Shown in pieces: positions 18,255 to 26,783 of a DNA stretch of 64,000 nt (the stretch's first letter is position 1; every line of letters begins with the position of its first letter). Origin of the DNA: Balneatrix alpica DSM 16621 (GTDB taxonomy: Bacteria > Pseudomonadota > Gammaproteobacteria > Pseudomonadales > Balneatricaceae); contig NZ_JHUZ01000014.1 in NCBI RefSeq assembly GCF_000619885.1, positions 1 through 64,000 on the forward strand. Direction: 5' to 3'. The notes beneath the pieces are model-generated. The model ran no database searches, was not told the origin of the DNA, and saw only the letters and a program-made list of their open reading frames with translations. A program made the translations under genes and the position numbers.

Positions 18255-19342
18255 AGAAAGTTTTACATGTATATAAAACTTTTACTCCTTACACATACGG
18301 TGGTGTGGAGGAGTTTATAGACCAATTGATAAAAGGTACATCGCTAAGAGGGTATCAAAATTGGTTATTATCTTTTTATCCAGGTGAAAGAATTTATATT
18401 GAGAAGCGTGCAGGGCTAAAAATATACTGGGTGCCTGCACGATTAAACTTGCTTTCGATGCCTATCAGTCTGAAAGTGAGGAAGGTGTTTCAAAGGTTAT
18501 TGGGGAAAGTGGATTTGGTTCACTATCATTTCCCCTTTCCATTGCAAGATGTTCTAAATTTACTAAATAAAGACAAGCCTTATATAGTTACATACCATTC
18601 CGATGTTGTTAAACAGAAAGTCTCCGGTGTTTTTTATAAGCCGTTAAGTCATTATTTTATAAGAAATGCAAGTGCGGTAATTGCAACATCTAGAAACTAT
18701 GCTGAATCTAGTACTACTTTATTAAAGTTTAGAAGAAAAATTAGAATAATTCCAATTGGTATTGAGGATGTAACTGCCAATGTTATGGAAGATAAATGGA
18801 AGAAAAGATTAGGGCGCGATTTTTTTCTTTTTGTGGGGGCTCTAAGATATTATAAGGGATTGGCGACGTTGGTTGAGGCTGCTCGCATTAATCACCTTCC
18901 TACTGTTATTGCAGGAAGTGGGCCTGAGTTAAAGGCATTAAAGAAGCAAGCTGATGGGGTAAAAAATATCATATTTTTAGATCATGTTTCGCATGAGGAT
19001 AAGCTTGCATTATTTAATTTATGTGGTTGTTTTGTATTTCCATCAAATAAAAGATCGGAAGCTTTTGGCATAAGTTTAGTAGAGGCTTGTCGAGCAGGAA
19101 AACCGATGATTAGCTGCGAAATAGGTACTGGAACCAGCTTTGTTAATATGAATGGGGTAACAGGTATTACAGTACCGCCGGATAATCCACAGGTGTTCTC
19201 ACAGGCTATGCAAAAAATATACTCGGATGAGAGTTTAAGAGAAGGCTTTGGCTTAGCTGCTAGGAAATGGTACGAAGTGAATTTTACATCGGATGTAATG
19301 ATTCAGTCTTATATTAAAATATATGATGAACTTATTCCTTAA
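18251..19342 (+). CDS. GT4 family glycosyltransferase coupled to the secretion operon
   Basis: A 363-residue retaining glycosyltransferase with the GT-B fold. The N-terminal half begins VLHVYKTFTPYTYGGVEEFI with the Gly-Gly of the acceptor loop. The C-terminal half has FLFVGALRYYKGLATLVEAA for nucleotide-sugar binding and the E-x7-E motif EAFGISLVE. No membrane helix or signal peptide is seen, so it acts in the cytoplasm. It is fused in expression to the TolC gene by an ATGA overlap. I infer that it glycosylates an exported Ser/Thr-rich protein of this locus before secretion. A role in surface polysaccharide synthesis is the alternative. Confidence 0.88.
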   Translation: MKKVLHVYKTFTPYTYGGVEEFIDQLIKGTSLRGYQNWLLSFYPGERIYIEKRAGLKIYWVPARLNLLSMPISLKVRKVFQRLLGKVDLVHYHFPFPLQDVLNLLNKDKPYIVTYHSDVVKQKVSGVFYKPLSHYFIRNASAVIATSRNYAESSTTLLKFRRKIRIIPIGIEDVTANVMEDKWKKRLGRDFFLFVGALRYYKGLATLVEAARINHLPTVIAGSGPELKALKKQADGVKNIIFLDHVSHEDKLALFNLCGCFVFPSNKRSEAFGISLVEACRAGKPMISCEIGTGTSFVNMNGVTGITVPPDNPQVFSQAMQKIYSDESLREGFGLAARKWYEVNFTSDVMIQSYIKIYDELIP

Positions 19343-19949
19343 TTTTATTTTTTTGACGTTTTTCGAGGCACATTAGAACGACTTGAATGTTAAGTCTGGC
19401 TGTTTCCTCGTGTTTTTTTCTATAATACTCAGTGTGATAAATAAAATTCTTGGTCAATAGATTTTTAATAAATTTTATTTGGCCTTCGATGTCGCCATTT
19501 GATTCTTTAATACATAAAGCTGTGTCGCGTAGTGTACTTCTTCTGTTTTTAGAAAAACTATGAAGATCTATGTCGAGAATGATCTTTTCTAACTCGGACT
19601 TTGGTTCAGAATTTCTTTTAGTAACCAAAATTAGGTCTTTGATAAGGTTTTTATCAATGCCGACTATATTAGCAGACTGCTTATCAAAAAACTCTGAAGA
19701 GTTTTTCTCATTCTTGCTGGATCCATATTGATATATAATGTCGTGGAAAATTATTGCAATCTGTAAGTGTTTTTTGTTTGGTGGCTTAAGCTGCTCTAGT
19801 GCAGAAAGAGACTCTAAAATATGCTCTAGAGTATGGTAATGACGATGAGGCTCATTGTATCGATTTATTATTTCTTTTGTTAATAACTGAGCAGCGCTGT
19901 GAGAGAAGGTGATCTCTCTAATAAGTTTATAGATTATTTGAAAGCTCAT
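19332..19949 (-). CDS. HD-superfamily metal-dependent hydrolase-like protein
   Basis: A 205-residue soluble helical protein matching the predicted HD-superfamily phosphohydrolases sometimes mislabelled as an NMDA receptor subunit. The metal site is visible as RHYHTLEH, IIFHDIIYQ and the later ILDIDL (H...HD...D). It is the last gene of the minus-strand cyclase series, seven bases after the barrel gene. Its 3' end overlaps the 3' end of the glycosyltransferase by 11 bases. The substrate is unknown; a role in turning over a nucleotide signal is possible but only a guess from context. Confidence 0.75.
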   Translation of the reverse strand: MSFQIIYKLIREITFSHSAAQLLTKEIINRYNEPHRHYHTLEHILESLSALEQLKPPNKKHLQIAIIFHDIIYQYGSSKNEKNSSEFFDKQSANIVGIDKNLIKDLILVTKRNSEPKSELEKIILDIDLHSFSKNRRSTLRDTALCIKESNGDIEGQIKFIKNLLTKNFIYHTEYYRKKHEETARLNIQVVLMCLEKRQKNKIKE

Positions 19950-19956
19950 ATTCTTC

Positions 19957-21105
19957 TCAGAAAATAAATAACCATTCTATTCCAAGAGTGTTTTTCTCTT
20001 TGTTAAGAAAGTCAATATTGGAACGATGATGGTCTTTGGAAAGGTAGAGTTTGATATTACTGCTCCTGATGTTTTTTGCGATACTGGCAGTAATATTTTG
20101 GCTATGTAAACTTCTATAAACCTCAGGGAGAAGTAGCTCGTTATAGAGATAATGGTCTTTAGTCGTTTTGTAGGAGTATGATAGCTTGTACTCTACACCA
20201 TGATTAGTATTGTGCGTTAGGTCTGCAGTTAGACCATTACTGGATGACTTGCCGGACTCACTATGGCTGTTGCCTAAAATCGCACTAACGTTGTATTGAT
20301 AATTTTTTCCTAAAAATAGCATGTGGTCTTTATAGCCAATACGTACTTCATCTGAATGGTAAACTTTATTATCATTTTTTTCTCGACCATTTATATATTC
20401 TATAAATATTCCATTTTTAGAAAGATTAACTACGGCAAAGTCTCCTTTTTTTATGCTATTCCCGTTTTCTACGCTACTGTGGAGATAGGCTATGTCATAG
20501 TCAAAATAGATGCTATCCTGAATTCCACCCCCAGCAATAAATGAATTGTGCAGGTCTAGTGCTTTATTTTTTGGTATTTTTAAGGAAGTCTCACCAATTA
20601 AGTAATAGCGAAAGTAATTGTTTTCATCTGTATATTGGGCGCCAATCTTTGGCTCTAAAAAAAAACTACTTTTTTGTGTATAGTCTTCGGATATCGATAC
20701 ATCAAGATGCCGACCAAGGAAAAAAATCTTAGTGGTGTTTTTGCTAATACCATCGTTGTAATTATCTGTATATCCTATACCTGCGGAAAAATAATAACTA
20801 GTATTGTTGAGTAGTCGATCATAGATTGACTTACTATAAGGATCAACATGAACTACAGTGGAGTATCCCTGAATACTTTGCAAATCAAGCCAGGCGCCCA
20901 CATGGTTAGGGTTCAAAATTAAAACTCGTTCAAAGGCTAGAATCGCTTCTGATATTTTATTCTGCTGTATGTAGCATAATCCCATCGAGTAATTTTCTTC
21001 ATCGGAGTAAAGGTCCCTATTTTGAGAGCACTGATCTGAGCTCGCATAAGATATACAGCCATGAGTAATGAAGTAGGAAATAAGGGCTAGCCTTAAAGAA
21101 ATCAT
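19957..21105 (-). CDS. TPR and beta-barrel outer membrane protein
   Basis: A 382-residue precursor. A signal peptide and a short Cys-containing N-terminus are followed by one or two TPR units (NYSMGLCYIQQNKISEAILAFERVLILNPNHVGAWLDL, residues about 38-76). The remaining 290 residues alternate Tyr/Phe-rich beta strands and end in Phe (IEWLFIF), which marks a BAM-assembled outer-membrane barrel. It overlaps the cyclase gene by four bases (ATGA), so the two are made together. Such barrels recur beside FecR-domain and CHASE2-cyclase genes in proteobacteria. Function is unknown; a surface sensor or export pore is plausible. Confidence 0.7.
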   Translation of the reverse strand: MISLRLALISYFITHGCISYASSDQCSQNRDLYSDEENYSMGLCYIQQNKISEAILAFERVLILNPNHVGAWLDLQSIQGYSTVVHVDPYSKSIYDRLLNNTSYYFSAGIGYTDNYNDGISKNTTKIFFLGRHLDVSISEDYTQKSSFFLEPKIGAQYTDENNYFRYYLIGETSLKIPKNKALDLHNSFIAGGGIQDSIYFDYDIAYLHSSVENGNSIKKGDFAVVNLSKNGIFIEYINGREKNDNKVYHSDEVRIGYKDHMLFLGKNYQYNVSAILGNSHSESGKSSSNGLTADLTHNTNHGVEYKLSYSYKTTKDHYLYNELLLPEVYRSLHSQNITASIAKNIRSSNIKLYLSKDHHRSNIDFLNKEKNTLGIEWLFIF

Positions 21106-22862
21106 TTTTTTATTACTCGGTAAACTTCTATTTTGTGTTTTTTGCCTTTTAAGTATTGTAGCCCCATAGATTGGAATGCATACTTTTGGCTATATATTGT
21201 AAAATTACAGATGATATCACTTTCTTTCTTCGATATCTCTTGCAAGCGGGCAGCTATGTTTACAGCGTCCCCTATTACGGTATAGGACATTCTGTGTTGC
21301 GACCCAATGACGCCTACCATTACTTGTCCTTTCGCAATGCCTATTCCAACATCAATAGGATGTTGAAATGCTAACCTGGCAATGTGCGCTGAAAATTGAT
21401 TGCTTTTTATTAATTCATTAATCTTTATTGCGGCATTGACTGCCTGAATTTGATGCTCTTCTAATTCTAAAGGGGCATTCCAAAACGCTAAAAATCCATC
21501 CCCTAAATATTTATCCACTACTCCATCATGATTAATAACAATTTCAGAACATTGCTGCCATAAATAGTTTAGAAGCTCGACAACTTTTGATGGTTCTGAT
21601 GATTCAACAAGCGTTGTGTAATCTTTAATATCCACAAATAGAATGCTGACATTCTTGAGTTTTGGAGTAAGAGAATGACTATCATTAATTAGTTGTGGAA
21701 TTATTTGTTTTGGAATGTACTCACTAAATAATGATTCTAGCTTTCTTCTGGCTAGTACGTGCTCGGCTATTTTTTTAATAAGTGCTGTAGCAGTGAAAAA
21801 AAGTACGCTTAGTACAAGCCAACTCACTTCAAAGAAAACACTGCTTTTATATATATAAAGCATGAAAGCTGTGGTCAGTGCTAGGCTGAGGAGTATTGCT
21901 ATATTTATGTTCAGGAGTAAGTATATGAGTAATATGGTGATAACAATCGCAAGGCGTTCAGCTTTGTTAAGGTGGGTTCCGATAATATAATCATTGCTTA
22001 TCAAATTTTGATAGGCAATAGCATGCAACATAACTCCAGGAAAACGATCATGAGTTGGTGTGGGAACCCAGTCGTATAATCCTGATGATAATGATCCAAT
22101 AAAGAAAAATCTCTGACTGATTGCAGTAGGGGGGATCTTCTTTTCCACTATGTCTGCTAAAGAATAAATAGGAATAGATTTGTTAAAATTTAAAAAATTT
22201 ATTCCTGATGTAGGAATGGTAATAGTGTGAGAAGACTGTCGTGCACTTGCTAAAGCTAAACTGGGGAAAAAGTATTGGCAGTCATCGATAAAATATAAGT
22301 ACTCCCTCACTTTGCCATCAATATTATAGGCGGGAGTGATGTGGCCTACGTTAACAATCGGATTTAAAAGTTTTTTGCTTAACCCTATCCATCCGTAGAT
22401 GCTATTGTTTTGGCATTTCTTGCTTTCTTCACTAATGCTTAAGTATCCAATCTGCTTGCTAATTGACGGGTTCTTAATTTCAAGCGCTTGCGCCATGATG
22501 GCTTTATTAAATGAAGCAGCTACTATGGCATCGTTTGGTTGCTCGTCCGGCATTAGTATGTCTAGAGCAACGCCACTGGCTTTATAATAGTCGAAAAGAG
22601 TATCTACTGTATCTGCTATTACTTCTCTAGGCCATGGCCAAGGACCGAGCTTTTCAAGGCTATTATCATCAATTCCAATAATTGCAGTATCGGTTGAAAT
22701 TATTCTTTTGGAGTTGCTATAAATAAAATCATATATTGCTAAGTCAAGTTTTGACCATTGAGTTGTTTGTGGGGCTAGTATTGCTATCGCTATGAAACAT
22801 GCAATTGCTAGTCGATGTAAAAACCTAATGGTTGTGTTACTGCTTCCAGTTAATAGCACCAC
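21102..22862 (-). CDS. CHASE2 domain class III adenylate/guanylate cyclase
   Basis: A 586-residue inner-membrane cyclase. An N-terminal helix is followed by a periplasmic CHASE2 sensor (residues about 35-300, with GPWPWPREVIADTVDTL and GVALDILMPDEQ), three membrane helices (about 310-370) and a C-terminal class III cyclase domain. The two metal Asp lie in ILFVDIKDYT and YLGDGFLAFW. The Lys of VDKYLGDG and Thr of YTVIGDAVN fit the Lys/Thr pair seen in bacterial adenylyl cyclases, and the transition-state Asn and Arg are in VNIAARLQ. It appears catalytically complete and probably makes cAMP. The GTG start overlaps the FecR gene by 26 bases. Confidence 0.88.
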   Translation of the reverse strand: MVLLTGSSNTTIRFLHRLAIACFIAIAILAPQTTQWSKLDLAIYDFIYSNSKRIISTDTAIIGIDDNSLEKLGPWPWPREVIADTVDTLFDYYKASGVALDILMPDEQPNDAIVAASFNKAIMAQALEIKNPSISKQIGYLSISEESKKCQNNSIYGWIGLSKKLLNPIVNVGHITPAYNIDGKVREYLYFIDDCQYFFPSLALASARQSSHTITIPTSGINFLNFNKSIPIYSLADIVEKKIPPTAISQRFFFIGSLSSGLYDWVPTPTHDRFPGVMLHAIAYQNLISNDYIIGTHLNKAERLAIVITILLIYLLLNINIAILLSLALTTAFMLYIYKSSVFFEVSWLVLSVLFFTATALIKKIAEHVLARRKLESLFSEYIPKQIIPQLINDSHSLTPKLKNVSILFVDIKDYTTLVESSEPSKVVELLNYLWQQCSEIVINHDGVVDKYLGDGFLAFWNAPLELEEHQIQAVNAAIKINELIKSNQFSAHIARLAFQHPIDVGIGIAKGQVMVGVIGSQHRMSYTVIGDAVNIAARLQEISKKESDIICNFTIYSQKYAFQSMGLQYLKGKKHKIEVYRVIKK

Positions 22863-24099
22863 TTATCACCGACTCTGAATCAACAGTTTTCTCAAATAAC
22901 ATGCCTACATTTTCCTTGTCGGCGGAATGTATGCCTTTAATGTCTGCATTAGAGTATGCGCTGTGATGACTGCCGCTTAATACTCCATCTTTAGAAATAT
23001 TACCAATGGAGTAAATTAAGTTTGAATCTTTCATTTGTGAAGATAAAACAGTGAATTCGGTTACAAATGTATTGTCATTAAAATTCACATATAACTTTCC
23101 ATTATTTACTTGAGCAGGATATATGCTGCCGCCTCGGTAAAGTAGAGCTTCAGCGGCGGCAATACTGTAATTAAAGGTTCCTGGCTTTTTGTCTACTGCG
23201 GGAGCTCGTTTGAGGAGGAGTGAATAAAATGTATTGGATAATTTTGTTTCGTAATTAGCTAAAGAAATAGCACTTTCAGGAATGTTGCTAGAGTTAATAT
23301 AGGCATAATTTTCCCAACGACCCCAGCGGATACTAGTATCACCATCACTTAGTATGAACTTGTTAGGTTGTTGGCTAGGATATTGATTAATGATATCTAG
23401 AGGGGTTGGTAGGGATAGGCTTTCTCCGCGCAGACGTTTGCTAATCTCGTCTCTTGCCTTTTGGCTAAGCATAGATGTTTCGAATATAAAGTCTGTTGAT
23501 ATGGGGCCATTTATAATTACTGGTGTCGTTTCCCCTTTTCTTATTTCTACATATTGGGGAGTGGGGGAAGAAAATAGTTCAGTGATTTCTTTGTTGCTAC
23601 AAGCTACACTCATTTGATAGCACTTTAAAATTATAGGCGTTAAAGAAATACCGCCTGACGCAACATAGGCTTTGGATTTGTTATTGTCTGTGTGCACATA
23701 AAAATCCGTCCCCCTAATTCCTATCGATACAATAGGAGTTAAGAGTTCAAATATATCTTTATTTTTCTCCCCATACTGGCCAGTAACGCTTCTTATTGAA
23801 CCTCGCTCAAGTTGAAGCTGAATTTTTGCTTCACTGTAAGAATCAAAAGAGAAATTGCTATTCGGTTTTATGGAAATAATAGCTTTATCCAGCATTTCAA
23901 TTTGTGCGTAGCTATTGTCTGCTGTGGCAATAGTGTCACCGGCTGATAATGATACAGTTTGTTTATCAGCTATTTTTTTCTCGTTGAGGAGGACATCACC
24001 AGAATGAAATATTATTTTCCCTATTATATTTTCATCTGCGCTTACTGCTTTAAAAGAAAGCAAAGCAATGATTGCCGCTAGGAAAATGTATTTCATCAT
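22837..24099 (-). CDS. FecR domain-containing periplasmic protein
   Basis: A 420-residue protein with an N-terminal signal peptide (KYIFLAAIIALLSFKAVSA) and an extracytoplasmic FecR domain (residues about 22-150: GKIIFHSGDVLLN, LSAGDTIATADNSYAQIEMLD, GSIRSV, TPIVSIGIRGTDFYV). The C-terminal 250 residues have no family I recognise. It lacks the membrane anchor of sigma-factor FecR proteins, and no ECF sigma gene is nearby. Instead it directly precedes and overlaps the CHASE2 cyclase gene. I infer that it presents a signal to the periplasmic CHASE2 domain. The ATG at 24099 (an ATGATG pair) was chosen because it begins the signal peptide. Confidence 0.82.
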   Translation of the reverse strand: MMKYIFLAAIIALLSFKAVSADENIIGKIIFHSGDVLLNEKKIADKQTVSLSAGDTIATADNSYAQIEMLDKAIISIKPNSNFSFDSYSEAKIQLQLERGSIRSVTGQYGEKNKDIFELLTPIVSIGIRGTDFYVHTDNNKSKAYVASGGISLTPIILKCYQMSVACSNKEITELFSSPTPQYVEIRKGETTPVIINGPISTDFIFETSMLSQKARDEISKRLRGESLSLPTPLDIINQYPSQQPNKFILSDGDTSIRWGRWENYAYINSSNIPESAISLANYETKLSNTFYSLLLKRAPAVDKKPGTFNYSIAAAEALLYRGGSIYPAQVNNGKLYVNFNDNTFVTEFTVLSSQMKDSNLIYSIGNISKDGVLSGSHHSAYSNADIKGIHSADKENVGMLFEKTVDSESVISGAINWKQ

Positions 24100-24204
24100 A
24101 TAAAGGTGCCAATTAAATTTACATATAAGATTTGTGCCAAAGTAAGCTATAGCACATTTTTGTTGTTTTTTCAATTGTTGCTGAGTTTTTGTCGTGATTG
24201 TTCG

Positions 24205-25821
24205 CTAGCTGTACCAGTCTATATATTCTATGCCTTCGCTCAATTTTCCTGAAAGTTTAATTCTATTCTCATTGCTATCTGCAATTTCGGCAAGAACCTG
24301 ACCAAGTGACTTACTCTTATAAAGAGTTTGATTGGTATAGTAGTCAAGTCCTTTATAATCGGGCTCCCTGTTTAAGATATTTATATAAAATTTCTCAATT
24401 ACGCCTTTGGGGTTATGGTTTGATAAATATTTATCAATCGGGGAGGCTTGATAGATCTGCTTAAACTCTTGCGAATATATAAATGATTCTGCAATCGACT
24501 TGGTGCTAGCTCCTTTTTCTGCTTGCTTGATCCAGTAGCCAAGTCCACTGTCATCTGGTTTTCGGTTAAATGCAGCTTGATATAGCCGGTAAATACCACC
24601 AGCACTATTGGCAGACTCAAAATCGAAAGAGATTACCTTGTCTAAAAATTTAATTCTCTCAACGTTGGTTGTTATTAGGGTGCCCGTTTGATGGGTTATG
24701 CTTAGGCTATTATTTAAACTTTTGATCTCACTGGAGCTTCGTAAAGAGTTTAAAATGACCGTGTCAAAACCTATGCCGCCGTCAACGTTGTCGTTACCGG
24801 AGCTAATGTGGATAGTGTCATTTCCTTTGTCTGTTTTAATATTGTTAGAGCTAATGTTGTCAAATACGGTGTCATCGCCTGAGCCTGAGATTAAATTCTC
24901 AATCCAGCAATTATATGCAATTGCAAGAGCTTTTTCGCCTGTATATAGAGTATCCTTGGAATAACTACTTCCCCAAAATGGAGTGTCTTGTTTGATATAT
25001 AAGTCGGAGAAACTTCCAGGGCGTAAGTCAATGCGGCAATTAGTACTAAAATTGGATAAGTTAATGGTGTCTATACCGCCGCCATCCCAAATTGTTTTAT
25101 AAAAAGGCTGCTCATTGCTATATTTGTATTCATTGTTTCCGCTATTGTAGTTGAAGTTGGCGCCATATAGTTCTTGGATAGCTGCAATGTCATATATGGA
25201 GGGGCCAGTGGGGATGATTTTTTCCCAACTTCCAAATATTGCTAAAAATGAATCATAAAACCAGACTTTCTGAGGATGGTTATAGGACATGAGGGTATAT
25301 AAATAGTTATCCTCATAGCTAGGTAAGCGCTGATTTTCAAATGGGTGCTCTAGTCCTAAGGCGTGGCCTATCTCATGGTTGAGGGCTAAGTAGTTATAAG
25401 TGCCAGCATCAAAATTATTTTTATCTTGAATGCTATAGTTTACCCATATATCGCCTGCGGATTCATTTTTTCCAGGGTAATAGGCGTGTCCCCAATAATC
25501 TTTTATTGCACCTTTAGTAAAAAAGAAGCGCATTGTGCCGAGGTTGTTTTGTGCTTCATCAACCTCCACAAAATTTAAATTAGCTACATTGGCCCATTGC
25601 TGCAATGCTTGTTTGGTCATTGCTTTTTGATGGCTATTAAAGCCATACATTGGGTAGTCAAGTTCATTTTTACTTCCGTAATTTGAACTCGAAAATGTTG
25701 CGGTTGTTTTGGATGTAAAAGGGAAGCTATAAGTAATAGTTGTTTTATCAAAATAGCTTCTCGGCCAGCTATAATCAGAAAGCAGAGCATCAATGTAGTA
25801 AATGCCGGATTTGCTCGCCAT
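24205..25821 (-). CDS. serralysin-like metalloprotease with DUF4214 domain
   Basis: A 538-residue exported protease. The catalytic domain has the zinc motif HEIGHALGLEHP (His149, Glu150, His153, His159) and the Met-turn LMSY at 177-180, typical of metzincins of the serralysin type. A divergent RTX-like region follows (ISGSGDDTVFDN, SGNDNVDGGIGFDTV). The last 130 residues are a DUF4214 domain (AGGIYRLYQAAFNRKPDDSGLGYW and a second unit). There is no Sec signal, so it is an expected substrate of the adjacent type I system. The ATG at 25821 has AAGGAG seven bases upstream. It heads the minus-strand series with the FecR and cyclase genes. Confidence 0.88.
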   Translation of the reverse strand: MASKSGIYYIDALLSDYSWPRSYFDKTTITYSFPFTSKTTATFSSSNYGSKNELDYPMYGFNSHQKAMTKQALQQWANVANLNFVEVDEAQNNLGTMRFFFTKGAIKDYWGHAYYPGKNESAGDIWVNYSIQDKNNFDAGTYNYLALNHEIGHALGLEHPFENQRLPSYEDNYLYTLMSYNHPQKVWFYDSFLAIFGSWEKIIPTGPSIYDIAAIQELYGANFNYNSGNNEYKYSNEQPFYKTIWDGGGIDTINLSNFSTNCRIDLRPGSFSDLYIKQDTPFWGSSYSKDTLYTGEKALAIAYNCWIENLISGSGDDTVFDNISSNNIKTDKGNDTIHISSGNDNVDGGIGFDTVILNSLRSSSEIKSLNNSLSITHQTGTLITTNVERIKFLDKVISFDFESANSAGGIYRLYQAAFNRKPDDSGLGYWIKQAEKGASTKSIAESFIYSQEFKQIYQASPIDKYLSNHNPKGVIEKFYINILNREPDYKGLDYYTNQTLYKSKSLGQVLAEIADSNENRIKLSGKLSEGIEYIDWYS

Positions 25822-25934
25822 TGCAATCTCCTTATTGCTATTCTGCAACATCCTTATGCAGAAAATTGGGGGATAAAGTTGGGACGGTATTATAGCGAAG
25901 TGTCAGAGGGCGAGGTCAATACGTACCCTCTTCT

Positions 25935-26423
25935 TTAGTGCAGGGTGGTGGGAGTGCTGTGCACTTGTTCACCTTCTTGTAGCCATAAAGGCCAACTGCT
26001 AAAAGTCCAATCAGCTTGTAAGTAGGTGTGGCGTAGAATGCTTAACCACTGGCGTAAAGGCGTAGGGGTAAAGGCTAAGCGACTACTTTCTCCTTCAAGA
26101 GGCTGAAAGGTGAGCAAAAGTTGCTCCTGTGAGGATGTGATATCAATACTCTGGATAAGAATATGCTGACCTGCTTGTGCCGGGACAGGTTGCTGAGGTG
26201 TTACTTGGTGTTCTGCCTGATGCTGCAGAATGGCTTGTAGTTGCTCTATTTGTTGCTCAGAGCCCTGTTGCTCAAGCCACTGCATTAAGTGTGGCAGGAG
26301 CCGATTAGCTAAGCGGTTTGTCAGCCAGAGTGTCAGTAAGCTACCGTCGGCGGCTTCTGCCGCCAGACGGATGCGATCCTGAGTGTGACAATACTCTGTC
26401 GTGATACGTTCGAGCGTGAGCAT
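25935..26423 (-). CDS. hypothetical protein of the protease/DUF6447 cluster
   Basis: A 162-residue soluble protein that I do not recognise. It is rich in Leu and Gln with a likely helical middle (residues 35-75), followed by strands (HILIQSIDITSSQEQLLLTFQPL) and a C-terminal Trp-rich segment (ADWTFSSWPLWLQ). The N-terminus LERITTEYCHTQDRIRLAAEAADG is beta-like. It starts five bases after the DUF6447 gene, so it is almost certainly cotranscribed with it. Its position between two type I protease genes suggests a secretion-linked accessory role such as a chaperone, which is only inferred. Confidence 0.65.
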   Translation of the reverse strand: MLTLERITTEYCHTQDRIRLAAEAADGSLLTLWLTNRLANRLLPHLMQWLEQQGSEQQIEQLQAILQHQAEHQVTPQQPVPAQAGQHILIQSIDITSSQEQLLLTFQPLEGESSRLAFTPTPLRQWLSILRHTYLQADWTFSSWPLWLQEGEQVHSTPTTLH

Positions 26424-26428
26424 GTTGA

Positions 26429-26659
26429 TTAGCTGAACTGGAGAGTCTCGCCCTCTGCCTGGGTCTTCTCCACTGGGCTGGGCAGCGCAGCTTTTAGGGC
26501 TTGGGCATAAGCATTGCGCGCAGTCTGAGCAATCATGAGTTGAGCTTGCAGACGGTTTACTTCTTGTTCGGTCAGTTGCAGCATTTGTAGTTGCGCTTTG
26601 GCTTCAGTAGAAAGGGTGTCTAGATCGTAGTCCACATTATCGATTTTGATGGTTGCCAT
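26429..26659 (-). CDS. DUF6447-like small protein (copy 2)
   Basis: A 76-residue protein with a beta-like N-terminus (ATIKIDNVDYDLDTLSTEAK) and one long helix containing EVNRLQAQLMIAQTARNAYAQAL. It is clearly a paralogue of the protein encoded at 27995-28270, sharing the LS-x-x-AK-x-Q, E-x-x-RLQ-x-Q and QTARNAY core. The ATG at 26659 is preceded by AGGAAAG; a longer upstream reading adds residues that look non-coding. No signal peptide. The two copies flank the trypsin-like protease gene, which suggests a tie to its export or to the secretion machinery. Confidence 0.75.
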   Translation of the reverse strand: MATIKIDNVDYDLDTLSTEAKAQLQMLQLTEQEVNRLQAQLMIAQTARNAYAQALKAALPSPVEKTQAEGETLQFS

Positions 26660-26783
26660 GGTCTTTCCTATTAGTAATGGGTCAGCTTTTCGCAAGTGAT
26701 AGCGATTAGGAGATGGATTTGGCTTGCTTAAGCCAGTAGCGCCGAAACAATATTGGGGTAAGTGGGATGATTTCAAGCCTTTG

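Noticed and set aside
19332-19949. Toxin or antitoxin role for the HD-like gene
   Set aside because: It is the last gene of a signalling unit and has no partner antitoxin; the HD hydrolase signature is clear.
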